From Actinomycetes bacterium (lineage in GTDB: Bacteria; Actinomycetota; Actinomycetes; Actinomycetales; Microbacteriaceae): a stretch of 64,000 nt of DNA. Each line of letters opens with the position of its first letter. The stretch's first letter is position 1. The stretch is from positions 1 through 64,000 of the forward strand of contig JAKPAC010000040.1 of the NCBI GenBank assembly GCA_029779645.1, in the 5' to 3' direction. Positions 11,945 through 21,202 of this stretch are shown one piece after another. A program made the position numbers and the translations under genes. The notes below the pieces were generated by a model. The model worked only from the letters and a program-made list of their open reading frames with translations. It was not told the DNA's origin and did not search any database.

Positions 11945-12532
11945 ATGGCCGTCGATCGTCCGCGCGTCGAAGCGCTCGTGCGCGAGCTGCTCGTCGCCAT
12001 CGGGGAGGATCCCGAGCGCGCGGGGCTGGAGCAGACGCCCGCACGCGTGGCCGAGGCCTGCGCCGAGTTCTTCTCCGGGATCGGGGCCGACGCCGGCGCG
12101 CCGCTGGAGCGGACGATCTCGGTCGCCGACGGCGACGAGCACGACGTGCTGCCCTCCGGCGCCGTGCTGCTGCGCGACGTGCGATTCCGCTCGGTCTGCG
12201 AGCATCACCTGCTGCCCTTCGTCGGCGCCGCGCACCTCGCGTATCTCCCCGGTGAGCACGTCGTCGGGCTCGGGGCGCTGCCGCGGGTCGTCGACGTCCT
12301 CGCCTCGCGGCCCCAGGTGCAGGAGCGGCTCGGCGAACAGATCGCCGATGTCATGGCCAGCAGGCTCGACGCCCGGGGCGTGCTGGTCGTGCTCGACGCC
12401 GTGCACGGATGCGTCACCTCGCGCGGGGAGCGCCAGCCCGCGTCATCCACCCTCACGATCGCGGCACGCGGCGCCCTCGCCGAGCCCGCGGCGCGTGCCG
12501 AGCTGATCGCGCTGATCGCCGGACGCGCATGA
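11945..12532 (+). CDS. folE: GTP cyclohydrolase I
   Basis: RSVCEHHLLPFVGAAHLAYLPGEHVVGL...ERLGEQIADVM. Confidence 0.95.
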   Translation: MAVDRPRVEALVRELLVAIGEDPERAGLEQTPARVAEACAEFFSGIGADAGAPLERTISVADGDEHDVLPSGAVLLRDVRFRSVCEHHLLPFVGAAHLAYLPGEHVVGLGALPRVVDVLASRPQVQERLGEQIADVMASRLDARGVLVVLDAVHGCVTSRGERQPASSTLTIAARGALAEPAARAELIALIAGRA

Positions 12533-13413
12533 GCGCGCCCGTGCCCGGCGCGGCACCTGCGCAGACACCGCGGCGTGCGCTGATCATGGGCGTGGTCAAC
12601 GTCACGCCCGACTCGTTCAGCGACGGCGGTCGGTTCGCGCAGGCCGACGCGGCGATCGCCCAGGGCCTGCGGCTGACCGCGCAGGGCGCCGACTGGATCG
12701 ACGTCGGCGGCGAGTCGACAAGACCCGGCGCGGTGCGGGTCGATCCGGCCATCGAGCTCGCGCGCGTGCTGCCGGTCGTGCGCGAGCTCGCAGCCGCGGG
12801 CGTGGCGGTCAGCATCGATACGCTCAACGCCTCCACAGCCGCCGCGACGGTGGCCGCCGGCGCCCGCCTGGTCAACGATGTCTCGGGCGGGCTCGCAGAC
12901 CCGGCGATGCTCACCGCGGTGGCCGACGGCGGCGCGGAGGTCGCGCTCGGGCACTGGCGAGGCCCGTCGAGCGAGATGTACGCCCACGCGCATTACGACG
13001 ACCTCTTCGCCGAGGTGCAGCAGGAACTGCAGCGACGGGTGGATGCAGCCCTCGCGGCCGGCATCGACCCCGCCCGCATCGTGCTCGACCCGGGCATCGG
13101 CTTCGCCAAGGGCGGGGAGCAGAACTGGCAGATGCTCGCGGCGCTGCCGCGGCTCGTCGCCGGGACGCACCGGGTGCTGATCGGCACCTCGCGCAAGCGC
13201 TTCCTGCGCACGCTGCTCGGGGAGGAGCGCGACGACCTCGCCGCGCGCGACCTGGCGACGGCGATCACCAGCGGCCTGGCCGCCGCGGCCGGGGTGTGGT
13301 GCGTGCGCGTGCACGAGGTCGCGAGCACCCGGATCGCGCTCGACGTGGCCGCAGCGTGGCAGAGTGGACTCGGTACGAATTCGCGTGCAGAGGAGAACCA
13401 TGGCGAAGCCTGA
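12529..13413 (+). CDS. folP: Dihydropteroate synthase
   Basis: IMGVVNVTPDSFSDGGRF, DVGGESTRPGA, LDPGIGFAK. Confidence 0.95.
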   Translation: MSAPVPGAAPAQTPRRALIMGVVNVTPDSFSDGGRFAQADAAIAQGLRLTAQGADWIDVGGESTRPGAVRVDPAIELARVLPVVRELAAAGVAVSIDTLNASTAAATVAAGARLVNDVSGGLADPAMLTAVADGGAEVALGHWRGPSSEMYAHAHYDDLFAEVQQELQRRVDAALAAGIDPARIVLDPGIGFAKGGEQNWQMLAALPRLVAGTHRVLIGTSRKRFLRTLLGEERDDLAARDLATAITSGLAAAAGVWCVRVHEVASTRIALDVAAAWQSGLGTNSRAEENHGEA

Positions 13414-13768
13414 CGTGATCACCCTGACCGGGCTGCGCGCCTTCGGCTACCACGGCGTGTTCGACTTCGAGCGCCGCGAGGGCCAGGAGTTCATCGTCGA
13501 CCTCGTCGTCGGCCTCGACATGCGCCCGGCCGCGCACAGCGACGACGTCGCCGACACCGTCGACTACGGCGCGCTCGCGACCGACGTCACCGCGATCGTC
13601 ACGGGTGAGCCGCTCAACCTCATCGAGGCGCTCGCCGAGCGCATCGCCGACGCGGTGCTGCGGCATCCGCTCGTGCAGGTCGTGACCGTGACGGTGCACA
13701 AGCCCTCCGCGCCGATCCCGACCGAGTTCGGCGACGTGACGGTGACCATCACCCGAGAGCGCGCGTGA
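13400..13768 (+). CDS. folB: Dihydroneopterin aldolase
   Basis: LTGLRAFGYHGVFDFERREGQEFIVDL; overlaps folP and folK in the folate operon. Confidence 0.93.
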   Translation: MAKPDVITLTGLRAFGYHGVFDFERREGQEFIVDLVVGLDMRPAAHSDDVADTVDYGALATDVTAIVTGEPLNLIEALAERIADAVLRHPLVQVVTVTVHKPSAPIPTEFGDVTVTITRERA

Positions 13769-14373
13769 TGAGCCGCCGGCTCGCGCAGGGCGTGGATGCC
13801 GCGGCCGCGCCGGCGGCCCCGGCGAGCGTGCGCGCGGTCGTCGCGCTCGGCGCAAACCTCGGCGATCGCGAGCGCACGCTGCGCGAGGCGCTCGCCGAGA
13901 TCGCCGCGCTCCCGCTCGTGACCTCGGTGCACCCCTCGGCGATGATCGAGTCGGTCGCCATCACCCTCGCGGGCGCCGATCCTGACGCGCCGGGATACCT
14001 CAACGGCGTCGCGCTCGTCGACACGACGCTCGCGCCGTCGGTGCTCCTCGCGATGCTGCACGCCATCGAGCATCGCCACGGCCGCGAGCGCGCGGAGCGA
14101 TGGGGGTCGCGCACTCTCGACCTCGACCTGATCGCCTACGCGGACGTGCGCTCCGATGTGCCCGAGCTGCTGCTCCCGCACCCGCGCGCCGCACAGCGTG
14201 ACTTCGTCCTGCGCCCGTGGCTGTCGATCGATCCCGACGCGGTCATTCCGGGCGTGGGGCGCGTGGACGCCGCCCTCGCGGCGCTCGAGGTCGCCGCGCC
14301 CGGCGGGGCCGAGGCATCCACTGGGCAGGGCGCGGGCGACTGCGCCGCCGCGGGCGGAATCGAGCGCCCGTGA
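13765..14373 (+). CDS. folK: 2-amino-4-hydroxy-6-hydroxymethyldihydropteridine pyrophosphokinase
   Basis: VALGANLGDRERTLREAL, GSRTLDLDLIAY, LPHPRAAQRDFVLRPW. Confidence 0.95.
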   Translation: MMSRRLAQGVDAAAAPAAPASVRAVVALGANLGDRERTLREALAEIAALPLVTSVHPSAMIESVAITLAGADPDAPGYLNGVALVDTTLAPSVLLAMLHAIEHRHGRERAERWGSRTLDLDLIAYADVRSDVPELLLPHPRAAQRDFVLRPWLSIDPDAVIPGVGRVDAALAALEVAAPGGAEASTGQGAGDCAAAGGIERP

Positions 14374-14855
14374 GGCGAACCTCATGGGTCGTGCTGCTGC
14401 TGCTCGGCCTGTTCGGCGGCGTCGCCGGCTTTCTGGTCGACGCGGGGCTGACGGCCGCCGGGCGGCCGACGTTCACCCCAGTGCTCTCGCTGCCGATCCT
14501 GTTCGTCGTGCTCTCGGCGGTGCTCATCGGCTTCGCCGTGCCGATCGCCAGGGCGAAGCGCGGCACGAGTCGCGCACGGGTGAACCCCTTCCGGGCCATG
14601 CGCGTCGCGCTGCTGGCACAGGCCTCCAGCCTGGTCGGCGCGCTGAGCGGCGGGTTCGCGGTCGGGCTCGGCGCATACCTGGTCACGCGCCCCATCTCGC
14701 CCCAGCTAGGGTCGTTGGGAGCGGTCGTCGCGACGATCGCAGCAGGGCTTATCCTCGTTGGTGCAGCTCTTGTCGCAGAGAATCTGTGCACCATTCGGAA
14801 GGACGACGATGATGAGCACGCCGGATCCGCAGGCGGACCCGACCCCCGTCACTGA
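14370..14855 (+). CDS. DUF3180-like membrane protein
   Basis: Four hydrophobic segments, GTGA overlap with folK; conserved position after folK in actinobacteria. Confidence 0.75.
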   Translation: MRRTSWVVLLLLGLFGGVAGFLVDAGLTAAGRPTFTPVLSLPILFVVLSAVLIGFAVPIARAKRGTSRARVNPFRAMRVALLAQASSLVGALSGGFAVGLGAYLVTRPISPQLGSLGAVVATIAAGLILVGAALVAENLCTIRKDDDDEHAGSAGGPDPRH

Positions 14856-15399
14856 CAGCACGAGCTGGGTGGTGGACGATGCCGGGACGTTCACCGAGCT
14901 GCGCGAGCCGAGCAGCCCGAATCGCCTCGTGATCGAGCCCAATCAGTGGCACCAGCTCTCGCGCAAGTACCTGACGCTGCAGCTGCTGACGCATGGCGCG
15001 CTCCTGGTGCTGATCGTCGTCGCCGGATTCGTGCTGACCGCCGTGGCGCGGGCGGAGTGGATCTGGATCCCATTCGGCGTCGTCGCGCTGCTCTCACTGT
15101 GGGGCATCGCGATCCTGCCGCGGCAGGTGCGCGGCTACGGCTATCAGCTGCGCCAGGACGATCTCGTGTTTCGCCGGGGCATCCTGTGGCAGCGCGTGGT
15201 CGCGGTGCCATACGGGCGCATGCAGCTCATCGACATCACGCACGGCCCGCTCGACCGGGGCTTCGGCATCGCGCAGCTCAAGTTCGTCACTGCGGCCGCG
15301 ACCACCGGCGTCACGATCCCCGGGCTCTCGCAGGCCACGGCGGAATCGCTTCGCGACCACCTCATCGCCGTCGCCGAGTCGCGGCGGACAGGGCTGTGA
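14809..15399 (+). CDS. PH-domain (bPH_2, YdbS-like) membrane protein
   Basis: RQDDLVFRRGILWQRVVAVPYGRMQLIDITHGPLDRGFGIAQLKFVTAA. Confidence 0.85.
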   Translation: MMSTPDPQADPTPVTDSTSWVVDDAGTFTELREPSSPNRLVIEPNQWHQLSRKYLTLQLLTHGALLVLIVVAGFVLTAVARAEWIWIPFGVVALLSLWGIAILPRQVRGYGYQLRQDDLVFRRGILWQRVVAVPYGRMQLIDITHGPLDRGFGIAQLKFVTAAATTGVTIPGLSQATAESLRDHLIAVAESRRTGL

Positions 15400-17147
15400 G
15401 CCAGCCCGCCGCTGCGGGCCGCTCGGTGCTGAGCGACGGTGAGTGGCATCGCCTGCACCCGCTGACGCCGCTGCTGCGCGGCGGCCTGGTGCTCGTGGTC
15501 GTCATCGGCGTGATCATCGCGAACCTGCGCGACCGGCTCGTGCAGATCTTCCTCCCGATGTTCGTGCCCCAGATCAACCCGGACGAGTACGCGTTCGAGT
15601 ACGAGGGCGACCCGATCGACTGGGTCGTCGAGAACAACCTGGTGCTGCTGGCCGGCCTCGCGCTGGTCGTCGTGCTGGTGCTCGTCGTGGCGGGCTTCTA
15701 CCTCTCGTGGCGGTTCCACACCTTCCGCATCACGCGAGACGAGGTGGAGGTGCGCAGCGGCATCCTCTTCCGCACCCACCGCCGCGCCAAGCTCGACCGC
15801 GTGCAGGGCGTGAACCTCACGCGGCCGATGATCGCCCGGCTGCTCGGCACCGCCAAGCTCGAGGTCGTGGGCGCGGGCGCCGACGGCAACGTCAAGCTCG
15901 AGTACCTCTCGACCGTCAACGCCGAGCAGGTGCGCGCCGACATCCTGCGCCTGGCCTCCGGCCGCCAGCTCGACGCGCAGCCTGCACCCGGGCCGGCCGG
16001 CGCCCCCGGCGGAGCGCTCGCCGGGGCCGCGGCGCTGTCGGCGGCCGTCAGCCACGGCGTGACCGGGCTGATCGTCGGCGAGGACGTCGGCGAGGTCGAG
16101 CCGGAGTCGGTCGTGCGCATCCCCGTGGGCCGTCTGTTGCTCTCGCACCTCCTCAGCCCGATCACAGTGCTGCTGGTGGTCGCGCTCGCCGCGGTGATCG
16201 TCGGCGCGGCGCTCGGCACCCCGTGGCTGCTGATCGGCCTGCTGCCCGTGATCATCGGGTTCGGCGCGTTCTGGCTGTCGTCGGTGTTCAAGGGCCTGCG
16301 CTACTCGATCGCACCGACCCGCAACGGCATCCGCATCACCTACGGCCTGTTCACGACGATCACCGAGATCATCCCGCCCGGGCGCATCCACGCGATCGAG
16401 ATCCGGCAGTCGATCCTGTGGCGGCCGGCGGGCTGGTGGACGATCAAGATCAACCGGATCACCGGCAAGTCGGTCAGCGAGGGCACCCAGGACCAGTTCA
16501 CGACCGTGCTCCCCGTCGGCACCCGCGCGGACGTCGAACGGGTGATGGGCCTGCTCGTGCCGGAGATGGCGCCCGAGGAGTGGCCCGCGCTGTTCGAGCA
16601 GGGCGTGCTCGGCCCGCGGGACGGCGACCCCTTCACGAACACGCCGCGCCGCGCCCGGATCTTCACCCTCCTCTCGTGGAAGCGCAACGGCTTCGCCCTG
16701 AACCAGGGCGCGCTGCTGCTGCGCCGCGGCGTCGTGTGGCGCACGCTCTCGATGTTCCCCTTCGCGCGCATGCAGAGCGTCGCGCTGCACCAGGGGCCGT
16801 TCGATAGGATGCTGCGCGTCGCCGACGTGCAGGTGCACACCGTGCTCGGCCCGATCTCGGGGCGGCTCTCGACGGTCGACCGCGACGCGGCGCTCGAGCT
16901 GTTCGCCGAGGTGGAGCGCCGGACCGCGATGGCGTCCGCCGCCGACCACAGTCATCGCTGGGCTGCCGACGTCGCGGACGCCGTTGCCGCACCCGCCACC
17001 GTGCCCCCGCTCGCCGTCGCGGTGCAGTGGGAAGCGGGCGAGGGTGGGCAGCCGCAGCCGCAGCCGCAGCCGCAGCCGCAGCCGCGCGCCATCCCGGACG
17101 CCGACGCGCCGGGCCGGACGCCCGAGCAGTCGCCGAACCAGCCGTAG
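15396..17147 (+). CDS. PH-domain (bPH_2, YdbT-like) membrane protein with C-terminal (QP)6 tail
   Basis: Repeated bPH_2 motifs (VRSGILFRTHRRAKLDRVQGVNLTRP; LRRGVVWRTLSMFPFARMQSVALHQGPFDRML); GTGA overlap with upstream gene. Confidence 0.85.
   Translation: MSQPAAAGRSVLSDGEWHRLHPLTPLLRGGLVLVVVIGVIIANLRDRLVQIFLPMFVPQINPDEYAFEYEGDPIDWVVENNLVLLAGLALVVVLVLVVAGFYLSWRFHTFRITRDEVEVRSGILFRTHRRAKLDRVQGVNLTRPMIARLLGTAKLEVVGAGADGNVKLEYLSTVNAEQVRADILRLASGRQLDAQPAPGPAGAPGGALAGAAALSAAVSHGVTGLIVGEDVGEVEPESVVRIPVGRLLLSHLLSPITVLLVVALAAVIVGAALGTPWLLIGLLPVIIGFGAFWLSSVFKGLRYSIAPTRNGIRITYGLFTTITEIIPPGRIHAIEIRQSILWRPAGWWTIKINRITGKSVSEGTQDQFTTVLPVGTRADVERVMGLLVPEMAPEEWPALFEQGVLGPRDGDPFTNTPRRARIFTLLSWKRNGFALNQGALLLRRGVVWRTLSMFPFARMQSVALHQGPFDRMLRVADVQVHTVLGPISGRLSTVDRDAALELFAEVERRTAMASAADHSHRWAADVADAVAAPATVPPLAVAVQWEAGEGGQPQPQPQPQPQPRAIPDADAPGRTPEQSPNQP
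17048..17083. repeat. (GCAGCC)6 microsatellite encoding a Gln-Pro tail
   Basis: Six uninterrupted hexamer units read directly. Confidence 0.95.
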
Positions 17148-17157
17148 GGGAGCGAGC

Positions 17158-17859
17158 ATGACGCGCAGCGGACGTCTCGGCGTGGGAGTGATCGGGGCCG
17201 GCAGGGTCGGGCCCGTGGTGGCATCGGCGCTCGCCGGGGCGGGGCATGCCCTGACCGGCATCACCTCGGGGTCGGACGACGACCGCGTCGAGGCGCTGCT
17301 GCCCGGCGTGCCCCGCCTCGAGCCCGCCGAGATCGTCGAGCGCAGCGAGCTGGTGGTGATCGCGGTGCCGTCGGCACAGCTCGAGGGGCTCGTGGCCGGG
17401 CTCGCCGCGCTGGGAGCGTGGCAGCCGGGGCAGCTCGTGCTGCACACGGCGCCCGAGTTCGGCACCGAGGTGCTGCGCCCCGCGGCCGCCATGGGTGCGA
17501 TCCCCCTTGCCGTGCACCCGGCGGTGGCGTTCAGCGGCACGAGCATGGACCTGCTGCAGCTGCAGGGGAGCTTCGCCGCGGTGACGGCGCCTGGGGCGGT
17601 GCTCCCGATCGCGCAGGCGCTCGCTGTCGAGCTCGGCTGCGAACCCGTGGTCGTCGCGGAGCGGGATCGGCCGGCGTATGCGGAGGCGATCGCCACGGCC
17701 ACGACCTTCTCGCGCGCGATCGTGCAGCAGGCCACGGCCCTGCTCGCCGACATCGGGGTGGAGCACCCCGGCAGCTTCCTCTCCGCGCTCGTGCGCTCCG
17801 CGGTCGACCAGGCGCTCACCGAGACCCGCCAGGACGAGCTGGGGGATGACCCCAGATAG
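17158..17859 (+). CDS. Rossmann-fold protein of the DUF2520 type
   Basis: GVIGAGRVGPVVASALAGAGH; C-terminal helical region; located upstream of lysS. Confidence 0.75.
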   Translation: MTRSGRLGVGVIGAGRVGPVVASALAGAGHALTGITSGSDDDRVEALLPGVPRLEPAEIVERSELVVIAVPSAQLEGLVAGLAALGAWQPGQLVLHTAPEFGTEVLRPAAAMGAIPLAVHPAVAFSGTSMDLLQLQGSFAAVTAPGAVLPIAQALAVELGCEPVVVAERDRPAYAEAIATATTFSRAIVQQATALLADIGVEHPGSFLSALVRSAVDQALTETRQDELGDDPR

Positions 17860-17889
17860 ACTCGTGAGCGATCTCGAGGAGCCTCCCGC

Positions 17890-19413
17890 ATGACCCAGAA
17901 CGACGCCACCACCCCCGACGCCGAGCCCAGCGAAGACGAGGTCTTCGAGCAGAAGGCCGTGCGTCTTGCGAAGCGCGAGCGACTGCTCGCCGAGCGCGCC
18001 GACGCCGCGGGCGGCCCGTACCCGGTGACCCTGCCCATCACCGACACGATTCCCGAGCTGCGCGAGCGCTTCGGCGAGCTTGAGGTCGGCGCCGAGACGG
18101 GCGTGCGGGCCGCGGTCGCGGGCCGGGTCGTGTTCAGCCGTAACACCGGCAAGCTCTGCTTCGCCTCGCTGCAGGCGGGCGATGGCAGCCGCATCCAGGC
18201 GATGGTCTCGCTTGCCGCCGTCGGCGAGGAGCGTCTGCAGGCCTGGAAGGACCTCGTCGACCTCGGCGACCACGTCTTCGTGGCCGGCGAGGTGATCTCG
18301 AGCCGCCGGGGCGAGCTGTCGATCATGGTCTCGGACTGGCAGATCGCGGCCAAGGCGGTGCTCCCGCTGCCGAACCTGCACTCGGAGCTGTCGGAAGAGA
18401 CGCGCGTGCGCAACCGCTACCTCGACCTGATCGTTCGCGAGCGGGCCCGCTCGACCGTCATCGCGCGCGCCCGGCTCAACGCCTCGCTGCGCGCCACGCT
18501 CGGGGGTCACGGCTACATCGAGGTCGAGACGCCCATGCTCCAGGTGCAGCACGGCGGCGCCTCTGCGCGGCCGTTCATCACCCAGTCGAACGCGTTCGAC
18601 ACGGAGCTCTACCTGCGCATCGCGCCGGAGCTGTTCCTCAAGCGCGCCGTCGTCGGCGGGATCGAGCGCGTGTTCGAGATCAACCGGAACTTCCGCAACG
18701 AGGGCGCCGACTCGACCCACAGCCCCGAGTTCTCGATGCTCGAGGCCTATCAGGCCTACGGCGACTACAACCAGATGGCAGACCTGACGCAGCAGATGGT
18801 GCAGAACGCCGCCATCGCCATCACGGGCTCGACCGAGGTGACGCTCTCTGACGGCACCGTCTACGATCTGGGTGGCGAATGGCCGCGGATCTCGATGTAC
18901 GAGTCGCTCTCGGAGGCAGCGGGTCAGGCGATCACCCCCGAGACCAGCGTCGAGGCGCTCCTGGCGCTCGCCGAGGCGAACGAGGTGCCGGAGCCGGCCC
19001 ACGCCACGCACGGCAAGCTGGTCGAAGAGCTCTGGGAGCACTTCGTGAAGGGCTCGCTCGATCGTCCGACCTTCGTCATGGACTTCCCGCTCGACACGAG
19101 CCCGCTCGTGCGTGAGCACCGCGTCAAGCCCGGCGTGGTCGAGAAGTGGGACCTGTACGTGCGCGGATTCGAGCTCGCCACGGCGTACTCGGAGCTGGTC
19201 GATCCCGTGATCCAGCGCGAGCGCTTCGTCGAGCAGGCCAAGCTCGCCGCGCGCGGCGACGTCGAGGCGATGCGCGTCGACGAGGAGTTCCTCCGCGCGC
19301 TCGAGCACGGCATGCCGCCGTCGGGCGGCATGGGCATGGGGATCGACCGCCTGCTCATGGCGATCACCGGCCTCGGCATTCGCGAGACGATCCTCTTCCC
19401 TCTGGTCAAGTAG
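17890..19413 (+). CDS. lysS: Lysyl-tRNA synthetase, class II
   Basis: [39 protein letters not shown] class II motifs. Confidence 0.97.
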   Translation: MTQNDATTPDAEPSEDEVFEQKAVRLAKRERLLAERADAAGGPYPVTLPITDTIPELRERFGELEVGAETGVRAAVAGRVVFSRNTGKLCFASLQAGDGSRIQAMVSLAAVGEERLQAWKDLVDLGDHVFVAGEVISSRRGELSIMVSDWQIAAKAVLPLPNLHSELSEETRVRNRYLDLIVRERARSTVIARARLNASLRATLGGHGYIEVETPMLQVQHGGASARPFITQSNAFDTELYLRIAPELFLKRAVVGGIERVFEINRNFRNEGADSTHSPEFSMLEAYQAYGDYNQMADLTQQMVQNAAIAITGSTEVTLSDGTVYDLGGEWPRISMYESLSEAAGQAITPETSVEALLALAEANEVPEPAHATHGKLVEELWEHFVKGSLDRPTFVMDFPLDTSPLVREHRVKPGVVEKWDLYVRGFELATAYSELVDPVIQRERFVEQAKLAARGDVEAMRVDEEFLRALEHGMPPSGGMGMGIDRLLMAITGLGIRETILFPLVK

Positions 19414-20818
19414 CACCGCGCGAGCCCCCGGTCTCGCGGTCGAGCCCGGGGGCTCGCAGCGTGTCGGAGCGACCGAACGCCCACTCGGGCAGGTGGCCGC
19501 TGCGCACCATCGTCGACACGATCTCGGCCAGGCCGTAACCGGGGTCGATCTCGAGCGCCAGCGCGAGGAAGTCCGACGCGTGTGTGGACCGTCCGAGCGC
19601 CCAGCTCAGCCAGGCGGCGACGGTCAGCGGGGCGCAGCGCCATTGCGCCGGCGCCACCGCAGAGAGGTGTCGCACCAGCGCGAGGGCGGCCCGCACCCGC
19701 GCGAGATCCGGGCTCGGCCCCTCGCCGACCATGTGCGTCGCGAGCCGCGCGGGAAACGCCTCGCCGTCGTGCCACAGCACCTGGGCCTCGAGTACCTCGG
19801 CGCCCACAGCGATGCTGAACGACCACTGGCTGAGCGCGACATCGCGCAGCGGTGGCCGAGAGAGGCACAGCAGGAGCGCGGCCGTGGTTCCGGTGTCGAG
19901 CTGATCGGGTGCCGCGTCGAGGGCGCGCTCGAACAGCCCGGGGATGTCGCAGAGCGCGCCGAGCGCGGTCGCCGCGGCGCGCGAACCGGGCGGCTCGGGT
20001 GCGAGCGCCGACGTCGTCGCCGCCCGCGCGAATGCGCGGAATCGCCCCGGCTCGCCGGCACGCGCCGGCCGCACGTTGCACAGGTCGTCAAGCTCGGCGG
20101 CGGCGGCGACGGCGACGTCGTCATCATCCTCCGGATCGTCACCGCGCGGTGTGCCCGCGCCGGCGTCCAGGGCCTCGAGCAGCTCCTGCAGGTCGGCGAG
20201 CGCCATCGCGACGCGCACACGTTCGCAGGGGTCGACATCCGGCAGCTCGGCGCCGCTGTGCTGATCGCCCCGCGTGGGCGCCGTGTGCGCGGGCAGGTCT
20301 GCGCGCGCCGCCGCCGCGTCCAGCGCCGAGAGCGGATGCGCGAGGTGCGGTTCGAGATAGGAGGCCCAGCCGTCCGCGGCCACGCACAGCGCATCGCGCA
20401 CCGCGAGTCCGCAGGCGTCGGCGCAGCGGCGCACTGCGTCGATCAGCTCGGAATGCGCGATGCGCGCGTGGGGGCTGTCGGGCGCGCGGTCGCGACGGAC
20501 GGCGCCGTCGGGGCTCGCGGCACCCCGCCGCGACTGCCGCGGCGGGGTGCCCGCGCGCAACGGGCCCTCGGTGTACACGACCGGGGCCAGCCCGTCGGCG
20601 TCGGGGAGGCGACAGATCATGCCGACGAATGTGGCGGCGGCGCTCGCAAGGCTCTGCGCGTCGGCGTCGGCGGGCGGCAGGTCGACGCGGAGCACCCCCA
20701 GTGTCCGGCTGCCGCGGAAGGCGACCAGTGCGATGCTGCGCGTGGGCGTGTAGCCGGTGAGGGCGGGGACGAGGGCGAGGAAATCGGCGGCGCTCTTGGC
20801 GGTGATGACGGTGTGCAT
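19406..20818 (-). CDS. DUF4192-family protein
   Basis: MHTVITAKSAADFLALVPALTGYTPTRSIALVAFRGSRTLGVLRVDLP; C-terminal LSWALGRSTHASDFLALALEIDPGYGLAEIV. Confidence 0.8.
   Translation of the reverse strand: MHTVITAKSAADFLALVPALTGYTPTRSIALVAFRGSRTLGVLRVDLPPADADAQSLASAAATFVGMICRLPDADGLAPVVYTEGPLRAGTPPRQSRRGAASPDGAVRRDRAPDSPHARIAHSELIDAVRRCADACGLAVRDALCVAADGWASYLEPHLAHPLSALDAAAARADLPAHTAPTRGDQHSGAELPDVDPCERVRVAMALADLQELLEALDAGAGTPRGDDPEDDDDVAVAAAAELDDLCNVRPARAGEPGRFRAFARAATTSALAPEPPGSRAAATALGALCDIPGLFERALDAAPDQLDTGTTAALLLCLSRPPLRDVALSQWSFSIAVGAEVLEAQVLWHDGEAFPARLATHMVGEGPSPDLARVRAALALVRHLSAVAPAQWRCAPLTVAAWLSWALGRSTHASDFLALALEIDPGYGLAEIVSTMVRSGHLPEWAFGRSDTLRAPGLDRETGGSRGAT
19420..19457 (+). terminator. 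Putative lysS terminator, inside the 3' end of the convergent DUF4192 CDS
   Basis: GCGAGCCCCCGG-N14-CCGGGGGCTCGC, perfect 12-bp stem. Confidence 0.7.
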
Positions 20819-20928
20819 GTCGCCAGCCTCGACGCGCCGCCGCCGCGGAGGCGTCGGGTGCTCGTCACTGTGGGGCGGCGTGCATCGGCGTGGCGCTGTG
20901 CAGGGGAAGTGCCGGGTACGATAGGGAC

Positions 20929-21138
20929 ATGGACAACTACTGGGTTGCGGTGGTGTGGTCGCTGTTGCCGACGACAGTGGTGAGCATCGTCTTCTTCTAC
21001 GTGGTTCGCAGCGTCATCCGCATGGATCGCACCGAGCGGCGCAGCTACGCCAAGATCGAGGCGCAGGAGCGCGCTCGCCGCGGCATGCCGGCGCGCCCCG
21101 AGCCCGCCGCGACGGCCGAGACGCCCGCCGCGCGCTGA
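20929..21138 (+). CDS. Small single-TM membrane protein
   Basis: 69 aa, hydrophobic N-terminus, charged C-terminus. Confidence 0.7.
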   Translation: MDNYWVAVVWSLLPTTVVSIVFFYVVRSVIRMDRTERRSYAKIEAQERARRGMPARPEPAATAETPAAR

Positions 21139-21202
21139 ACGTCGCGCCCTCCGGATAGGGTGAGGGCAAGCCGAACGACGGCGCGCTGAGCGGAGGACCT
21201 GC

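Noticed and set aside
14946-15395. N-terminal 150 aa of the 733-aa PH-domain ORF
   Set aside because: Arg/Ala-rich read-through of the upstream PH gene's other frame; GTG 15396 overlapping the upstream stop is the better start
17048-17083. Hexamer array considered as a CRISPR-like or regulatory repeat
   Set aside because: In-frame coding microsatellite without spacers
18924-20081. 385-aa minus-strand ORF
   Set aside because: Out of frame with DUF4192 and antisense to lysS; Arg-rich composition typical of spurious frames
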